Positions 54,939-64,000 of a DNA stretch of 64,000 nucleotides are shown here, piece after piece. The first letter of the stretch is position 1. The number at the start of each line of letters is the position of its first letter. The position numbers and the translations under genes were made by a program. The notes under the pieces were generated by a model, which did no database searches, was not told the DNA's origin, and saw only the letters and a list, made by a program, of their open reading frames with translations. The stretch spans positions 86,563 to 150,562 of the forward strand of contig URYL01000006.1 of assembly GCA_900552075.1 (NCBI GenBank), read 5' to 3'. Origin of the DNA: an uncultured Bacteroides sp. (GTDB lineage Bacteria > Bacteroidota > Bacteroidia > Bacteroidales > Bacteroidaceae).

Positions 54939-55615
54939 TGATGACAGAAGTAGAAATACATGAAACGATAAGAGAAATCAAGTCAAAGTTCCGTTTGTTT
55001 ATGAATGGAGTGATTTCTCAAAGTATGCGGGAGAAAGGATTTGATTATAAGTTGAATTTTGGCATTGAATATCCCCGCATTAAAGAAATAGCGGCGGAGT
55101 ATGAGCCCAATCATGAACTGGCTCAGGCCTTGTGGAAGGAGAATATCCGCGAGTGTAAAATTATGGCCGGTTTGCTCCAGCCTGTAGAAATGTTCTATCG
55201 GGAAATTGCAGAAATATGGATAGAAGACATGCACTATCCGGAACTGGCTGAATATACCGTGATGAATCTTTTCCAGCGTTTGCCATACGCTTCGGAGGTG
55301 GTTTTCCCATGGATGGCCGACGAACGTGAATATTTCCAGCTTTGCGGGTATCTGTTGATGGCCCGTCTGCTGATGAAAGGATGGACATTGAACGAGCGGG
55401 CAGAGGAGGAATTCTTGGACCAGGCTTTTACCGTATTGGAAGGAGATTCAGATATGCGTAATGTGGCGGGAAAGGCGGTTTGTAAATTTGCCTTGCAGTC
55501 GAAAGCAAACGCACGTAAGGTGCTCCGTATGTTGGGAAATCTTATAAAATCGTCAAAATCTGAGGTTCGTATGGTAGCTGAAGAATTAAAAAATGAGATA
55601 GAATATAGCCTGTAA
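54938..55615 (+). CDS. DNA alkylation repair protein (AlkD-type HEAT-repeat)
   Basis: The 225-residue all-helical protein matches the DNA alkylation repair (AlkD-like) family: GFDYKLNFGIEYPRIKEIAAEYEPNHELAQALWKENIRECKIMAG near the N terminus and repeated helix pairs after it. AlkD glycosylases excise alkylated bases; whether this member keeps activity is not visible. The ATG at 54938 overlaps the DPP III stop (TGATG), so the two are translationally coupled. A second ATG follows directly and is an alternative start. Confidence 0.82.
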   Translation: MMTEVEIHETIREIKSKFRLFMNGVISQSMREKGFDYKLNFGIEYPRIKEIAAEYEPNHELAQALWKENIRECKIMAGLLQPVEMFYREIAEIWIEDMHYPELAEYTVMNLFQRLPYASEVVFPWMADEREYFQLCGYLLMARLLMKGWTLNERAEEEFLDQAFTVLEGDSDMRNVAGKAVCKFALQSKANARKVLRMLGNLIKSSKSEVRMVAEELKNEIEYSL

Positions 55616-55640
55616 TCTTTCTAAATTACTCAAAAAAATA

Positions 55641-55648
55641 TAACTTTG
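55641..55648 (+). promoter_or_regulatory. -7 promoter element of the Fur-family gene
   Basis: TAACTTTG, 20 bp before the ATG at 55669. Confidence 0.6.
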
Positions 55649-55668
55649 ACCGCTGAACGATTATTGGG

Positions 55669-56127
55669 ATGGAAGAGAACATAAAAGATACAGTCAAGCA
55701 AATCCTTACAGAGTATTTGCAGAAGAACGGACATCGGAAGACGCCTGAACGTTATGCCATACTTGAGACGATTTATTCCATCAAAGGGCATTTTGATGTG
55801 GATGAGTTGTATAGCTATATGGCGGAAAAGGAGAAGTTCCGGGTGAGTCGTGCTACCCTGTATAATACCATTATTTTACTCATAGATGCCGGGTTGGTCA
55901 TCAAGCACCAGTTTGGCAATACTTCCCAGTATGAACGCTCGTATAACAATGAAACCCATCATCACATGATTTGTACCAGCTGTGGAAAGGTGTCGGAGTT
56001 TGAAGATGAGAACCTGAAACAGGCTATTGCGCAGACAAAGCTGAAGGGATTTTATGCTTCGCATTATTCTTTATACATCTATGGCTTGTGCAACAAGTGC
56101 ATGGCGGCGAAACGGAAGAAGAAATAA
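55669..56127 (+). CDS. Fur-family metalloregulator
   Basis: The 152-residue regulator has an N-terminal winged helix with RKTPERYAILETIYS and the recognition helix VSRATLYNTIILLIDAGLV. The C-terminal dimerisation domain has the metal cluster HHHMICTSCGKVSEF and a second C-x2-C near the end (CNKC), the structural zinc site. It may sense iron, peroxide (PerR) or zinc; the sequence does not decide. purA follows 30 bp downstream, probably by read-through or on its own transcript. Confidence 0.9.
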   Translation: MEENIKDTVKQILTEYLQKNGHRKTPERYAILETIYSIKGHFDVDELYSYMAEKEKFRVSRATLYNTIILLIDAGLVIKHQFGNTSQYERSYNNETHHHMICTSCGKVSEFEDENLKQAIAQTKLKGFYASHYSLYIYGLCNKCMAAKRKKK

Positions 56128-56157
56128 TACCAAAGAATATATAAAACAAAAAGAATC

Positions 56158-57426
56158 ATGAAAGTAGATGTTTTGCTAGGTTTACAGTGGGGCGACGAAG
56201 GAAAAGGTAAAGTAGTCGATGTGTTGACTCCCCGTTATGATGTGGTTGCCCGTTTTCAGGGAGGCCCGAACGCCGGACATACTCTTGAATTTGAAGGTCA
56301 GAAATATGTGCTCCGTTCTATTCCTTCTGGAATTTTCCAGGGTGATAAGGTAAATATTATTGGAAATGGAGTGGTACTTGATCCGGCTCTGTTCAAGGCG
56401 GAAGCGGAAGCATTGGAGGCAAGCGGACATCCGTTGAAAGAACGTTTGCATATTTCCAAGAAAGCCCATCTGATTCTTCCTACTCACCGTATCCTAGATG
56501 CCGCATACGAAGCAGCCAAAGGTGCGTCTAAAGTAGGGACTACCGGAAAAGGTATTGGTCCTACCTATACTGACAAAGTGAGCCGTAACGGATTGCGTGT
56601 GGGTGACATCCTGCATAACTTTGAAGCAAAATATGCTGCAGCCAAGGCACGTCATGAAGCTATCTTGAAGAGTTTGAACTATGAATATGATATTACAGAA
56701 CTTGAAAAACAATGGATGGAAGGCATTGAATACCTTCGTCAGTTCCATTTGGTAGACAGTGAGCATGAAATCAATCGTTTGCTGAACGAAGGCAAGTCTG
56801 TGCTTTGTGAAGGTGCTCAGGGAACCATGCTCGATGTGGATTTTGGTTCTTATCCTTTTGTGACTTCTTCCAATACCATTTGTGCCGGTGCTTGTACAGG
56901 ACTGGGATTGGGTCCTAACAAAATCGGTGAAGTGTATGGTATCATGAAAGCTTATTGTACACGTGTGGGTTCAGGTCCGTTCCCTACCGAACTTTTCGAT
57001 GAAACTGGTAAGACAATCCGTGATTTGGGACATGAATATGGAGCTGTGACAGGTCGTGAACGTCGTTGCGGATGGATTGACTTGGTTGCCTTGCGTTATG
57101 CGATTATGATTAACGGGGTTACTCAGTTGATTTTGATGAAGAGCGATGTGCTGGACGGTTTTGACACTATCAAGGCTTGTGTGGCGTATAATGTGAATGG
57201 GGAAGAAATCGATTATTTCCCGTTTGATATTACAGAAGGAGTAGAACCGGTATATGCAGAGCTTCCGGGCTGGAAGACTGATATGACTAAGATGACGAGT
57301 GAGGATGAATTCCCTGAAGAATTCAATGCGTATATCACTTTCTTGGAAGAACAGCTGGGAACTCCGATAAAGATTGTGTCTGTAGGTCCCGACCGTGAAC
57401 AGACAATCGAACGTTACGTGGATTGA
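56158..57426 (+). CDS. purA: Adenylosuccinate synthetase
   Basis: The 422-residue enzyme joins IMP and aspartate using GTP in AMP synthesis. It has QWGDEGKGKVVD (GTP loop with catalytic Asp) at the N terminus, GGPNAGHT, GTTGKGIGPTYTDK, CEGAQGTMLDVDFGSYPFVTSS, and TGRERRCGWIDLVALRYA. Length is that of the family. A terminator follows. This is the third purine-linked gene in the window, after guaD and the purine permease, but they are far apart. Confidence 0.97.
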   Translation: MKVDVLLGLQWGDEGKGKVVDVLTPRYDVVARFQGGPNAGHTLEFEGQKYVLRSIPSGIFQGDKVNIIGNGVVLDPALFKAEAEALEASGHPLKERLHISKKAHLILPTHRILDAAYEAAKGASKVGTTGKGIGPTYTDKVSRNGLRVGDILHNFEAKYAAAKARHEAILKSLNYEYDITELEKQWMEGIEYLRQFHLVDSEHEINRLLNEGKSVLCEGAQGTMLDVDFGSYPFVTSSNTICAGACTGLGLGPNKIGEVYGIMKAYCTRVGSGPFPTELFDETGKTIRDLGHEYGAVTGRERRCGWIDLVALRYAIMINGVTQLILMKSDVLDGFDTIKACVAYNVNGEEIDYFPFDITEGVEPVYAELPGWKTDMTKMTSEDEFPEEFNAYITFLEEQLGTPIKIVSVGPDREQTIERYVD

Positions 57427-57450
57427 TTTATTTATCTGAATAAATTGGGA

Positions 57451-57479
57451 AAGCCATCCTTTTAAGGATGGCTTTTTTT
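57451..57479 (+). terminator. Terminator after purA
   Basis: AAGCCATCCTT pairs perfectly with AAGGATGGCTT around two T, followed by a T-run. Confidence 0.9.
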
Positions 57480-57719
57480 GTTCTTTTAATGAAGCTGATT
57501 ATGTCTTAATTCTTTTGTTGTTTCTATCTTTTTGATAGGTGTAATTATCTATATATTGCTTTTTGATTTTGTTTTTATCTCACGGCTTTTATTGTTATCT
57601 TTTGTTTATTCTCTTTGTTTTTCTTGCTGTTTATATTATTGGTTGTTGTATTAAAGATGAATTGATATTCGTTTTGACATGTCATTTTGATGTTTTTTAT
57701 TATTTTATGTGATATTTTA

Positions 57720-57748
57720 TTGCTTGATTGATTAAATATATATCTTTG
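57720..57748 (+). promoter_or_regulatory. Promoter of the second SusC/SusD operon
   Basis: TTG (57720-57722), an 18-bp spacer and TATCTTTG (57741-57748). The leader is about 80 nt. Confidence 0.6.
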
Positions 57749-57836
57749 TGGTATTGTTAATGAGTTTTAATGTGTGTTTATAATGTGTTTTATTAACTAA
57801 ACGAGATTTATTTATGTTTAATCAAAGGAGGGATTT

Positions 57837-60800
57837 ATGAAAAGGAAACTTACATTGATGCTGACCTTTCTGTTTGTATGGATGGGAGTAGCATGGTCGC
57901 AAGGATTAACGGTGAAAGGTGTGGTGACTTCAGAAGAAGACGGGCTTCCTATTGTAGGAGCATCAGTGCTGGTGAAAGGTACTACCCAAGGAACCATTAC
58001 CGATGTGGATGGTAATTTTGAGATTTCAGGTGTGAAGGCTGGAAGCAAGACCTTAATTGTTTCATTTGTAGGAATGAAAAGTCAGGAGGTAGCGATAAAG
58101 CCCAATATGAAGATTGTATTGCAGTCGGATACGGAAACCTTGGATGAGGTAGTGGTTACCGCAATGGGTATTTCAAGAGAGAAGAAAGCATTAGGATACG
58201 CCTTGCAAGAAGTAAAATCGGATGAAATTACTCAGGCCGCACCGTTGAATGTGGCTAATGCACTTTCGGGAAAAATTGCCGGAATACAGATTACTTCGCA
58301 AGGTGGACAGGTCGGAGCCTCTCAAAATATTGTAATCCGTGGTAATTCTTCATTTGGAAACAATGCACCTTTGATTGTAGTGGATGGGGTGCCTGTGCAG
58401 AATGATAACGGAACCGGTTCATCTGTCAATCTGGGTTCAGGTTTGAATGATATTAATCCGGAAGATATTGAATCCATATCGGTATTGAAAGGTGGTTCGG
58501 CAGCCCTTTATGGTATGCGTGCCGGAAACGGTGTTATCCTTATCACAACCAAGTCGGGTAAAAAAGATAAAGGCGTACAGATATCGTATGACGGAAGTTT
58601 TACGGTTGACCAGATTTATAACTTGCCAAAACTTCAGAATAAATACGGGCAGGGATATTACGGCAGTGAGTTCGACTGGAAAGAAGGAGGTTACAGCGAT
58701 ATTATGTCATACGCAGACTTTGCCGTAGAGCATGGATTCTCCTACTACGATGGTATGGGAAATGGGGTGAATGACAACGCCGACGAGTCTTGGGGACCGC
58801 GTTTGGATATCGGTCTGATGATTCCACAATATAATAGTCCGGTTGTTAACGGTGTGCGCCAAGCTACTCCGTGGGTGTCTCATCCGGACAATATCAAAGA
58901 TTTCTTTGAAACTGGTTACTCACAGAGCCACATGATTTCATTGACTACTTCCAATGAAAGATCATCAACTCGTGCTTCGCTGGGATTCCGCGACCAGAAA
59001 GGTACTACACCCAACACGGACCAAAAACGTTACTCTATTGCCATAAACTCGAAAATGAGTGTAAACAAGTATCTTGACTTCGATTTGTCTGCAAACTTTG
59101 TCCGCACGAAGAGTGACAATCTTCCTGGAACCGGATACAGCGGCTCAAACGTACTGCAGTCATTGCTGCAATGGCATGGACGCCAGATTGACATACAGGA
59201 TTTGAAGGCAAATTATGACCAAAAGGACGAGATGGGTAATTATACTCATTACAACTGGCAGCAGGCTTATGCCATGAACCCGTACTGGGTGTTGAACCAT
59301 AACTTGAACAAATATACCCGTGACCGTTTCTATGGCAAGTCTTCTATTTTTATCAATCCTACTGACTGGTTGAAGTTTGAAGGACGCCTTGGTTTTGATC
59401 ATTTTGATTCAAACCAGCTGTCTAATATAGAATGGAGCGTTGATTACCCGGATGGATATTTCCGTAATTATGATCGTCGTACCACGGAAATCAATGCTGA
59501 TTTCATCGGTTACTTCACCAAGCAATTCGGTGACCTCAATGTGAATGCGTTGGCTGGAGCTAACTATCGTGATTATGCGTATGAAATCAATACAATAGGG
59601 GCTGACCAGTTGACCGTCCCCGGGCTTTATACCGTGGCGAATGCAAAAGGAACAGCTTATACTGCACAGAACCATGAGACACGGCGTTCGAACTCTGTGT
59701 ACGCCAACCTTTCATTGGGGTGGAAAAATCAGCTTTATGCGGATATCAGTGTGCGTAACGATTGGGATTCTACCATTAAGGATGCATTCTTCTATCCGTC
59801 ATTTAGCGGTAGCTGGATTTTGACAGAAACACTTCCGATGCTGACCAGCGGGGGTATTCTCAATTTCCTGAAACTTCGTGGTGGATGGGCTAAAATCGGT
59901 AATGCAACAGATCCATACGTATCTAACTCATATTATTCAGTCATATCTGCACCGTTTAACGGTACTACGCTTTACTACAATCCTACGACTTATCCCGCAC
60001 GTAATCTGCGCCCTGAAATGATAAAGACATGGGAAGTCGGTCTTGAGGCAAGCTTGTTGGATAATCGCATCCACTTCGATGGAGCTTATTACCAGAAAGT
60101 TACTACCGATCAGATTATGCAAGCCAATGTCGCAACTTCCACTGGTTATAGTTCTATGTATATCAATGCGGGTAAGGTAAGCAACAAAGGTGTTGAACTT
60201 CAGTTGTCGGCCGATATTTTCCGTAATCCAAAAGGCTTCAGCTGGACTACCACATTAAACTGGGCAAAGGATAAAAGCCGTATCGACGAACTTTATACTG
60301 ATCCTGTTACCGGACAGAAACTGGACGCTTATGAAATCGGAAGCAGCTGGAGCTGTACCAGCTATGCAATACCTGGTGAAAGCTGGGGAACACTTGTGGG
60401 AACAGGATATGTATATAATGACGATGGTTCCATTCGGGTAGAAAACGGAATGCCGGTATATGAGAGTGCAAAAAAGATTGGAAATGTAAGTCCGGACTGG
60501 CTGGCTGGCTGGAGCAACGAATTTACTTACAAAGACTGGAGTTTCGGGTTCTTGCTTGACTTCCGCAAAGGGGGAGACGTTTACTCTATCTCACAGGCCT
60601 TTGGTACACAGACAGGTATATATGATTTTACTGCAGCGGGAGATATTCGTGAAAACGGTGTTATTGCAGGTAAGAACGTGTTGACCGACAAAGTGTTCAA
60701 GACAGCCGACGGTAAAATCAATGATGTGGCAGTGAATGCGGAAGACTTCTTTTATAACTTCTATACCATCTGTGAAATGTCAGTCTTTGATGGTTCTTAC

Positions 60801-61046
60801 TTGAAGTTGCGTGAAGCACATCTTACTTATACTTTCCCTAAACAGTTGTTGAAGAATACATTCATCAAATCAGCGAAAATTTCATTGGTTGGAACAAACT
60901 TGGCACTGTTATGGGTACATAGTTCGAACCTCACTCACCTTGATCCGGAATCTACAACGGGTTCAAGCAATGGAGACGTAGGCTTCGAATCAAACTCTTA
61001 CCCTCCTTCACGAAGCATCGGTTTAAAATTAGGAGTAACATTCTGA
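57837..61046 (+). CDS. SusC/RagA-family TonB-dependent outer membrane transporter
   Basis: The 1069-residue outer-membrane importer has a signal peptide (about 1-21, ending GVAWSQ). A carboxypeptidase-regulatory-like domain follows (VKGVVTSEEDGLPIVGASVLVKGTTQGT, about 24-105), then the SusC plug with DEVVVTAMGISREKKALGYALQ and INPEDIESISVLKGGSAALYGMRAGNGVILITTKSG. The barrel ends with RSIGLKLGVTF. Plug sequence MRAGNG replaces the usual SRAANG. It forms an operon with a SusD-like gene of the SusD-like_2 type 28 bp downstream. No hydrolase is linked, so the nutrient may be something other than a complex glycan; unknown. Confidence 0.95.
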   Translation: MKRKLTLMLTFLFVWMGVAWSQGLTVKGVVTSEEDGLPIVGASVLVKGTTQGTITDVDGNFEISGVKAGSKTLIVSFVGMKSQEVAIKPNMKIVLQSDTETLDEVVVTAMGISREKKALGYALQEVKSDEITQAAPLNVANALSGKIAGIQITSQGGQVGASQNIVIRGNSSFGNNAPLIVVDGVPVQNDNGTGSSVNLGSGLNDINPEDIESISVLKGGSAALYGMRAGNGVILITTKSGKKDKGVQISYDGSFTVDQIYNLPKLQNKYGQGYYGSEFDWKEGGYSDIMSYADFAVEHGFSYYDGMGNGVNDNADESWGPRLDIGLMIPQYNSPVVNGVRQATPWVSHPDNIKDFFETGYSQSHMISLTTSNERSSTRASLGFRDQKGTTPNTDQKRYSIAINSKMSVNKYLDFDLSANFVRTKSDNLPGTGYSGSNVLQSLLQWHGRQIDIQDLKANYDQKDEMGNYTHYNWQQAYAMNPYWVLNHNLNKYTRDRFYGKSSIFINPTDWLKFEGRLGFDHFDSNQLSNIEWSVDYPDGYFRNYDRRTTEINADFIGYFTKQFGDLNVNALAGANYRDYAYEINTIGADQLTVPGLYTVANAKGTAYTAQNHETRRSNSVYANLSLGWKNQLYADISVRNDWDSTIKDAFFYPSFSGSWILTETLPMLTSGGILNFLKLRGGWAKIGNATDPYVSNSYYSVISAPFNGTTLYYNPTTYPARNLRPEMIKTWEVGLEASLLDNRIHFDGAYYQKVTTDQIMQANVATSTGYSSMYINAGKVSNKGVELQLSADIFRNPKGFSWTTTLNWAKDKSRIDELYTDPVTGQKLDAYEIGSSWSCTSYAIPGESWGTLVGTGYVYNDDGSIRVENGMPVYESAKKIGNVSPDWLAGWSNEFTYKDWSFGFLLDFRKGGDVYSISQAFGTQTGIYDFTAAGDIRENGVIAGKNVLTDKVFKTADGKINDVAVNAEDFFYNFYTICEMSVFDGSYLKLREAHLTYTFPKQLLKNTFIKSAKISLVGTNLALLWVHSSNLTHLDPESTTGSSNGDVGFESNSYPPSRSIGLKLGVTF

Positions 61047-61074
61047 TAAAATTAATTTAAAAGGAACTGACTAT

Positions 61075-62589
61075 ATGAAAAGATATATTAAGAAAATCAC
61101 CATGGCATTCATGGCTGGAGCTTTAATTTGGAGTGCTACCGGATGTACGAACTCGTTCGAGGAAATCAACCAAGACCCGGACAATGCAACCAATGTTCCA
61201 AATGGGAACCTTCTTGCTTATGTTATTTACTACACTTCCTATCGATTCAATGACCGCTGGTTTGCGATGGATGAGCCTATGACTTTCTGCGGTTATGCGG
61301 CAAAGATGAGTTACATCGATGAATCGCGTTACAGCTATCGTACGAATATACAAGATAGTAACTGGGAATATGTATATCGTATCCTGAATAATGTGATGGA
61401 TTTGCAGGGACGTGCTACGCCCGGTTCGAATTTTTTGAATGTGGCCAAAGTGATGGAAGTAACTGTCATGCAGGTCGCTACCGACAGATGGCGTGACGTT
61501 CCTTACAGCGATGCCGTAAAAATGAGTGAAGGTATGCTGACTCCTAAATACGATAAGCAGGAAGATATTTATCCGGCCTTGCTTGCGAAGTTGAAAGAAG
61601 CTGCCGATGGTTTCGCCAGCAATGAGGGAACCGATGATATCAGCGATGGTGATTTATTGTTTGGTGGGGATATCACCAAATGGCAGAAGTATTGCAATTC
61701 ACTGCGCCTTCGTTTGGCTATCCGCATATCTGAGGTAAGCCCTGAGCTGGCACAATCAACAGTTGAGGAAGTGTTGGGCGATCCTTCACGCTATCCGATT
61801 ATGGACTCTAATGATGACAATGCATTCTTTTGGTGGCAGGGGTCCGATTCCAACTTTTTCGAACCGATAGCCGACGAGTATCGTACACGTAAAACGGAAT
61901 ATTGTGCGTCCGACGTGATGGTCGACAATTTGTTGGCGGCCAACGATCCCCGTATTGGCATTTATTTTACTCCTACGCCGGCCAGTCAAACGGAGGGTGA
62001 TGATGATTATACCGATGGAACTCCTGTGTATAGAGGATATACTATCGGAGCTTCCTCCAACGCTGTTTCTAAGTTATACTCGGTATGGAATTATAAATAC
62101 GGGCAGGACTTAGGAGGATTTTCTCCTTGGATGCGTGTAGCCGAAGTGTATTTCCATATTGCTGAGGCTGCCATGCTGAACTATGATACTGGTAGTTACG
62201 GTACTGCGGCTGCCAACTATGAAAAAGCTGTGCGTTTTTCTATGGTTGAAAATGAAGTAAGTGATGCAGACGCAGCCGAGTACTTGGAAAATGGAGGTAA
62301 ATTTGATAATACGTTAAAGAAAATATGGTATGAAGAATGGGTCGCTATGTTTAAGCAGGCGATGGAAGGTTGGTCGTTGTACCGACGTACGGGAGTTCCT
62401 GAAAACAACTATATTGCTCCAGGGCGTCCTGCTCAGTACGCAAACCATAATGTGCCCCCATTGCGTTCGCCGTATCCTTCAACCGAACTGAATTTGAACG
62501 CGGCCAACAATGCACCTTATAATGCTGAAGTCGTGGATAACTTATGGGGTAAACCTATGTGGTGGGACACCAGAGAGGGTGTATATTAA
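61075..62589 (+). CDS. SusD-like (SusD-like_2/RagB type) nutrient-binding lipoprotein
   Basis: The 504-residue surface lipoprotein has a signal peptide ending in the lipobox SATGC. The start NSFEEINQDPDNATNVP is typical of the SusD-like_2 group. TPR-type helices include KVMEVTVMQVATDRWRDVPYSDA and WMRVAEVYFHIAEAAMLN, and the family ending WEEW-like (KIWYEEWVAMFKQAMEGWSLYRRTGVP) is present. It works with the SusC upstream. This branch differs from the 690-residue SusD at 43.9 kb, so the two pairs take up different ligands. Confidence 0.93.
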   Translation: MKRYIKKITMAFMAGALIWSATGCTNSFEEINQDPDNATNVPNGNLLAYVIYYTSYRFNDRWFAMDEPMTFCGYAAKMSYIDESRYSYRTNIQDSNWEYVYRILNNVMDLQGRATPGSNFLNVAKVMEVTVMQVATDRWRDVPYSDAVKMSEGMLTPKYDKQEDIYPALLAKLKEAADGFASNEGTDDISDGDLLFGGDITKWQKYCNSLRLRLAIRISEVSPELAQSTVEEVLGDPSRYPIMDSNDDNAFFWWQGSDSNFFEPIADEYRTRKTEYCASDVMVDNLLAANDPRIGIYFTPTPASQTEGDDDYTDGTPVYRGYTIGASSNAVSKLYSVWNYKYGQDLGGFSPWMRVAEVYFHIAEAAMLNYDTGSYGTAAANYEKAVRFSMVENEVSDADAAEYLENGGKFDNTLKKIWYEEWVAMFKQAMEGWSLYRRTGVPENNYIAPGRPAQYANHNVPPLRSPYPSTELNLNAANNAPYNAEVVDNLWGKPMWWDTREGVY

Positions 62590-62854
62590 TCCTACTCTTA
62601 AAGTTTACATTGGACAGAGGCTATCATTTTTAGTAGACACTAATGTATATGTCTCTCTTTTAATTTGCATTTTGAAGGGGTTTCTCAGTGATGAGAGGCC
62701 TCTTTTTTATTTTATGGAATTTGTTAGCCACTTTGAATATTGTTCTCTAGTGGTTAATATGTGTTGTAAAACATGGTTTCCAAGTCTTAGGTTTTGCAAT
62801 TCCAAATAAAATAAATACTTTTTCATAGCATTAGATTTAAGGTTAACAAAGGTT

Positions 62855-62879
62855 GGAGTTCAGCGGAACTCCTTTTTTT
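62855..62879 (+). terminator. Terminator after the second SusC/SusD pair
   Basis: GGAGTT and AACTCC pair around CAGCGG, followed by seven T. Confidence 0.75.
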
Positions 62880-63105
62880 ATGTCCTTATGTGAGGTTTCC
62901 TTTTTTCTGATGCTTGACTGTCTTTATCTGTCTGTTTTCCTGAATGTTTTTTGTAAGCCGTTTTTTTCAGTTTTTCCCATGAGCGGCCTTTCCGTTCTTT
63001 TCTTGTAAGCGGTCCGTTTGTTTTTCCTTTATGCGTGCTGTATTCTAGTAATGTCGGTAGGATAACCTTCTGCTGCCTTTATGTTTTCCATGTTTCCGGT
63101 AGGGA

Positions 63106-63183
63106 AGCCGTACGTTTTCCTGCCGTGAAACGTAGGTTTCCGCCGGGGAAAACGTATGTTTCCCGCTAGAAAAACATAAAAAC
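63106..63183. repeat. Array of palindromes with 22-bp period (AAACGTACGTTT type), copy 3
   Basis: Units align at 63106 (one extra base, CGTACGTTT kept), 63128 (AAACGTAGGTTT), 63150 (AAACGTATGTTT) and 63172 (AAACATAAAAAC, decayed), 22 bp apart, with GGAAA/TTTCC flanks. Positions 63136-63161 are identical to 20311-20336. It lies downstream of the SusD-like gene. Confidence 0.9.
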
Positions 63184-63763
63184 TATCGTGAGTCTTGGGA
63201 AAGAATGTGCCTGTGGTTTTAAATTGTCGGGGTGATTCAGATTGTGCTGCATGGAAAAATCACGGTTTTGGGACAGGCTTTACTGTCTTTATTTTCTGTT
63301 TTATCGGAAGTCTTTTCTGATTTTTTGGCGGAATAAAAACGTCCGTCAGGATTACCTGGTAAGGAAACATAAAAAATGCGGGTCTTCCTGTGCAAAAATG
63401 TCCTTGCGGTGGGAGATTTCCGTAGTACCATTTGCCTTGCCACATGGAAAAAATCGGTTCTGGAGCTGTAGCTCCGTTTCCAGTTTTTCAGGAAATTTTT
63501 TTCGGATTTCCTGCCTTTCGGGAAAGAAATTCCGGTCGGGATTTCCCAGCGGAGCGAAGAAAAGGTTGTCAGATTTATTTTTTTCGTCTTCCGATTGGCA
63601 TGAAAATGGTCATATCCAGGAAATTTTTGGGGGTCAGAAACGAATTCTTTTCAGTTTTTCTCCGCCCTTTGAAAAAATACAGCCCAAGTATGGATAGATT
63701 TTTCTGTGTATCCATCGGTTTTTCCCGTTGCATGACGGTTGTTCAGCCGGTTTCTTCGTGTGT

Positions 63764-63826
63764 GCAGCTGCAAGTTCCTTTGCGCGTACATGTTCTTCTT
63801 TTCATGTACATGTATGTGCGCGTACA
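63764..63826. repeat. Possible weak palindrome group
   Basis: GCAGCTGC (centre 63767.5), GCGCGTACATG (GTAC centre 63787.5), CATGTACATG (63807.5) and GCGCGTACAC (63823.5) are spaced 20, 20 and 16 bp. It resembles the other arrays but is irregular, so it may be coincidence. Confidence 0.35.
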
Positions 63827-63966
63827 CACGCCCGCGCGAAATACATAATGTAGTGCCTTTTCCGTTCCTTTTTGAAATCATCAAAAAACGTTCACCTGCA
63901 ACCGCCTTGTTTCCAGCGATTTACAAAATATCTTCAAAAATTCTGCAAAAAAGTATTGCGTAAAAG

Positions 63967-63996
63967 TTGCGGAAGCGGAAAAAGTGCGTACCTTTG
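63967..63996 (+). promoter_or_regulatory. Promoter at the window edge for a gene beyond it
   Basis: TTG (63967-63969), a 19-bp spacer and TACCTTTG (63989-63996) form a full promoter preceded by A-tracts. Its gene lies outside the window. Confidence 0.65.
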
Positions 63997-64000
63997 CAAC

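Larger units (their letters stand above)
57427..57836. other. Intergenic region before the second SusC gene
   Basis: This 410-bp AT-rich gap contains the purA terminator and a promoter at 57720-57748. The rest shows no protein-like frame. Confidence 0.65.
62590..64000. other. 1.4-kb region without a convincing gene
   Basis: The stretch holds a terminator (62855-62879), the third AAACGTACGTTT-type array (63106-63183), a possible weak palindrome group (63764-63826) and a promoter at the window edge. Open frames of 138-151 codons between 63242 and 63848 overlap each other, are rich in Phe/Ser/Arg and have no recognisable domain, ribosome site or promoter, so I do not call them genes. Confidence 0.65.

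Noticed and set aside
63242..63848. Protein genes of 138-151 codons in the last kilobase
   Set aside because: The frames overlap in different phases, lack promoters and ribosome sites and show no domain; composition follows the T/C-rich DNA.

Overview
The window is chromosomal DNA from a member of the Bacteroidales, most likely Bacteroides or Phocaeicola. Three things point there. Many genes are preceded by the -7 motif TAnnTTTG, often with TTG/TTTG 18-21 bp upstream, which is the housekeeping promoter of this group. There are two SusC/SusD outer-membrane nutrient-uptake pairs. The metabolic genes (methylmalonyl-CoA mutase mutA/mutB, a sodium-pump decarboxylase set, flavodiiron protein, DUF5020, DUF2027) are typical of anaerobic gut Bacteroidales. 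No rRNA, tRNA, CRISPR array, prophage or intact insertion sequence is visible. Most of the window is core genome.

Layout. 0-14 kb: OmpA-family porin, radical SAM protein, flavodiiron protein, then a leftward group (MscS channel, YciO/Sua5-type protein, Pif1-like helicase with C-terminal TPRs), a 30-residue small ORF, a MATE exporter, a Crp-like regulator, an acyltransferase and topoisomerase III. 13.6-23.8 kb: zinc peptidase, hisS, rmuC, groES-groEL, guanine deaminase, a Nudix-queA pair, and a DUF2027/Smr protein with a thioesterase. 23.9-29 kb: a methionine/one-carbon cluster (metY, a divergent Lrp-type regulator, metF) followed by an alpha-L-fucosidase. 29-33.6 kb: an outer-membrane channel plus purine permease operon and an ABC-2 exporter pair. 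33.8-39.9 kb: mutA-mutB (succinate/propionate route) and an AspT/YidE-type transporter. 40-46 kb: an AT-rich orphan SusC/SusD pair. 46-51 kb: DUF2490 protein, nitroreductase, and the OadG-carboxyltransferase/biotin-OadB operon. 51-57.5 kb: recQ, a dipeptidyl peptidase III gene split by a one-base frameshift, a DNA alkylation repair protein, a Fur-family regulator and purA. 57.8-62.6 kb: a second orphan SusC/SusD pair. The last 1.4 kb has no convincing gene and ends in a promoter for a gene outside the window.

The strongest unexplained signal is a set of five intergenic arrays (about 9.3, 20.3, 33.6, 40.0 and 63.1 kb). Each holds three to four short loop-free palindromes repeated with a strict 21-22 bp period. 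The palindrome core differs between arrays (CACAGTGTG, AAACGTACGTTT, paired AGTACT), but the architecture is constant. Two arrays 43 kb apart share an identical 26-bp segment. All lie in the 3' flanks of genes. The period of two helical turns and the lack of loops suggest DNA-level binding by a dimeric protein rather than RNA hairpins. Other points worth a second look are the split DPP III gene with a TGATG junction, cysteine-rich inserts in MutA, an atypical catalytic signature in the sodium-pump carboxyltransferase, a perfect palindrome over the metY promoter, and a 96-bp nested inverted repeat at 23.8 kb.
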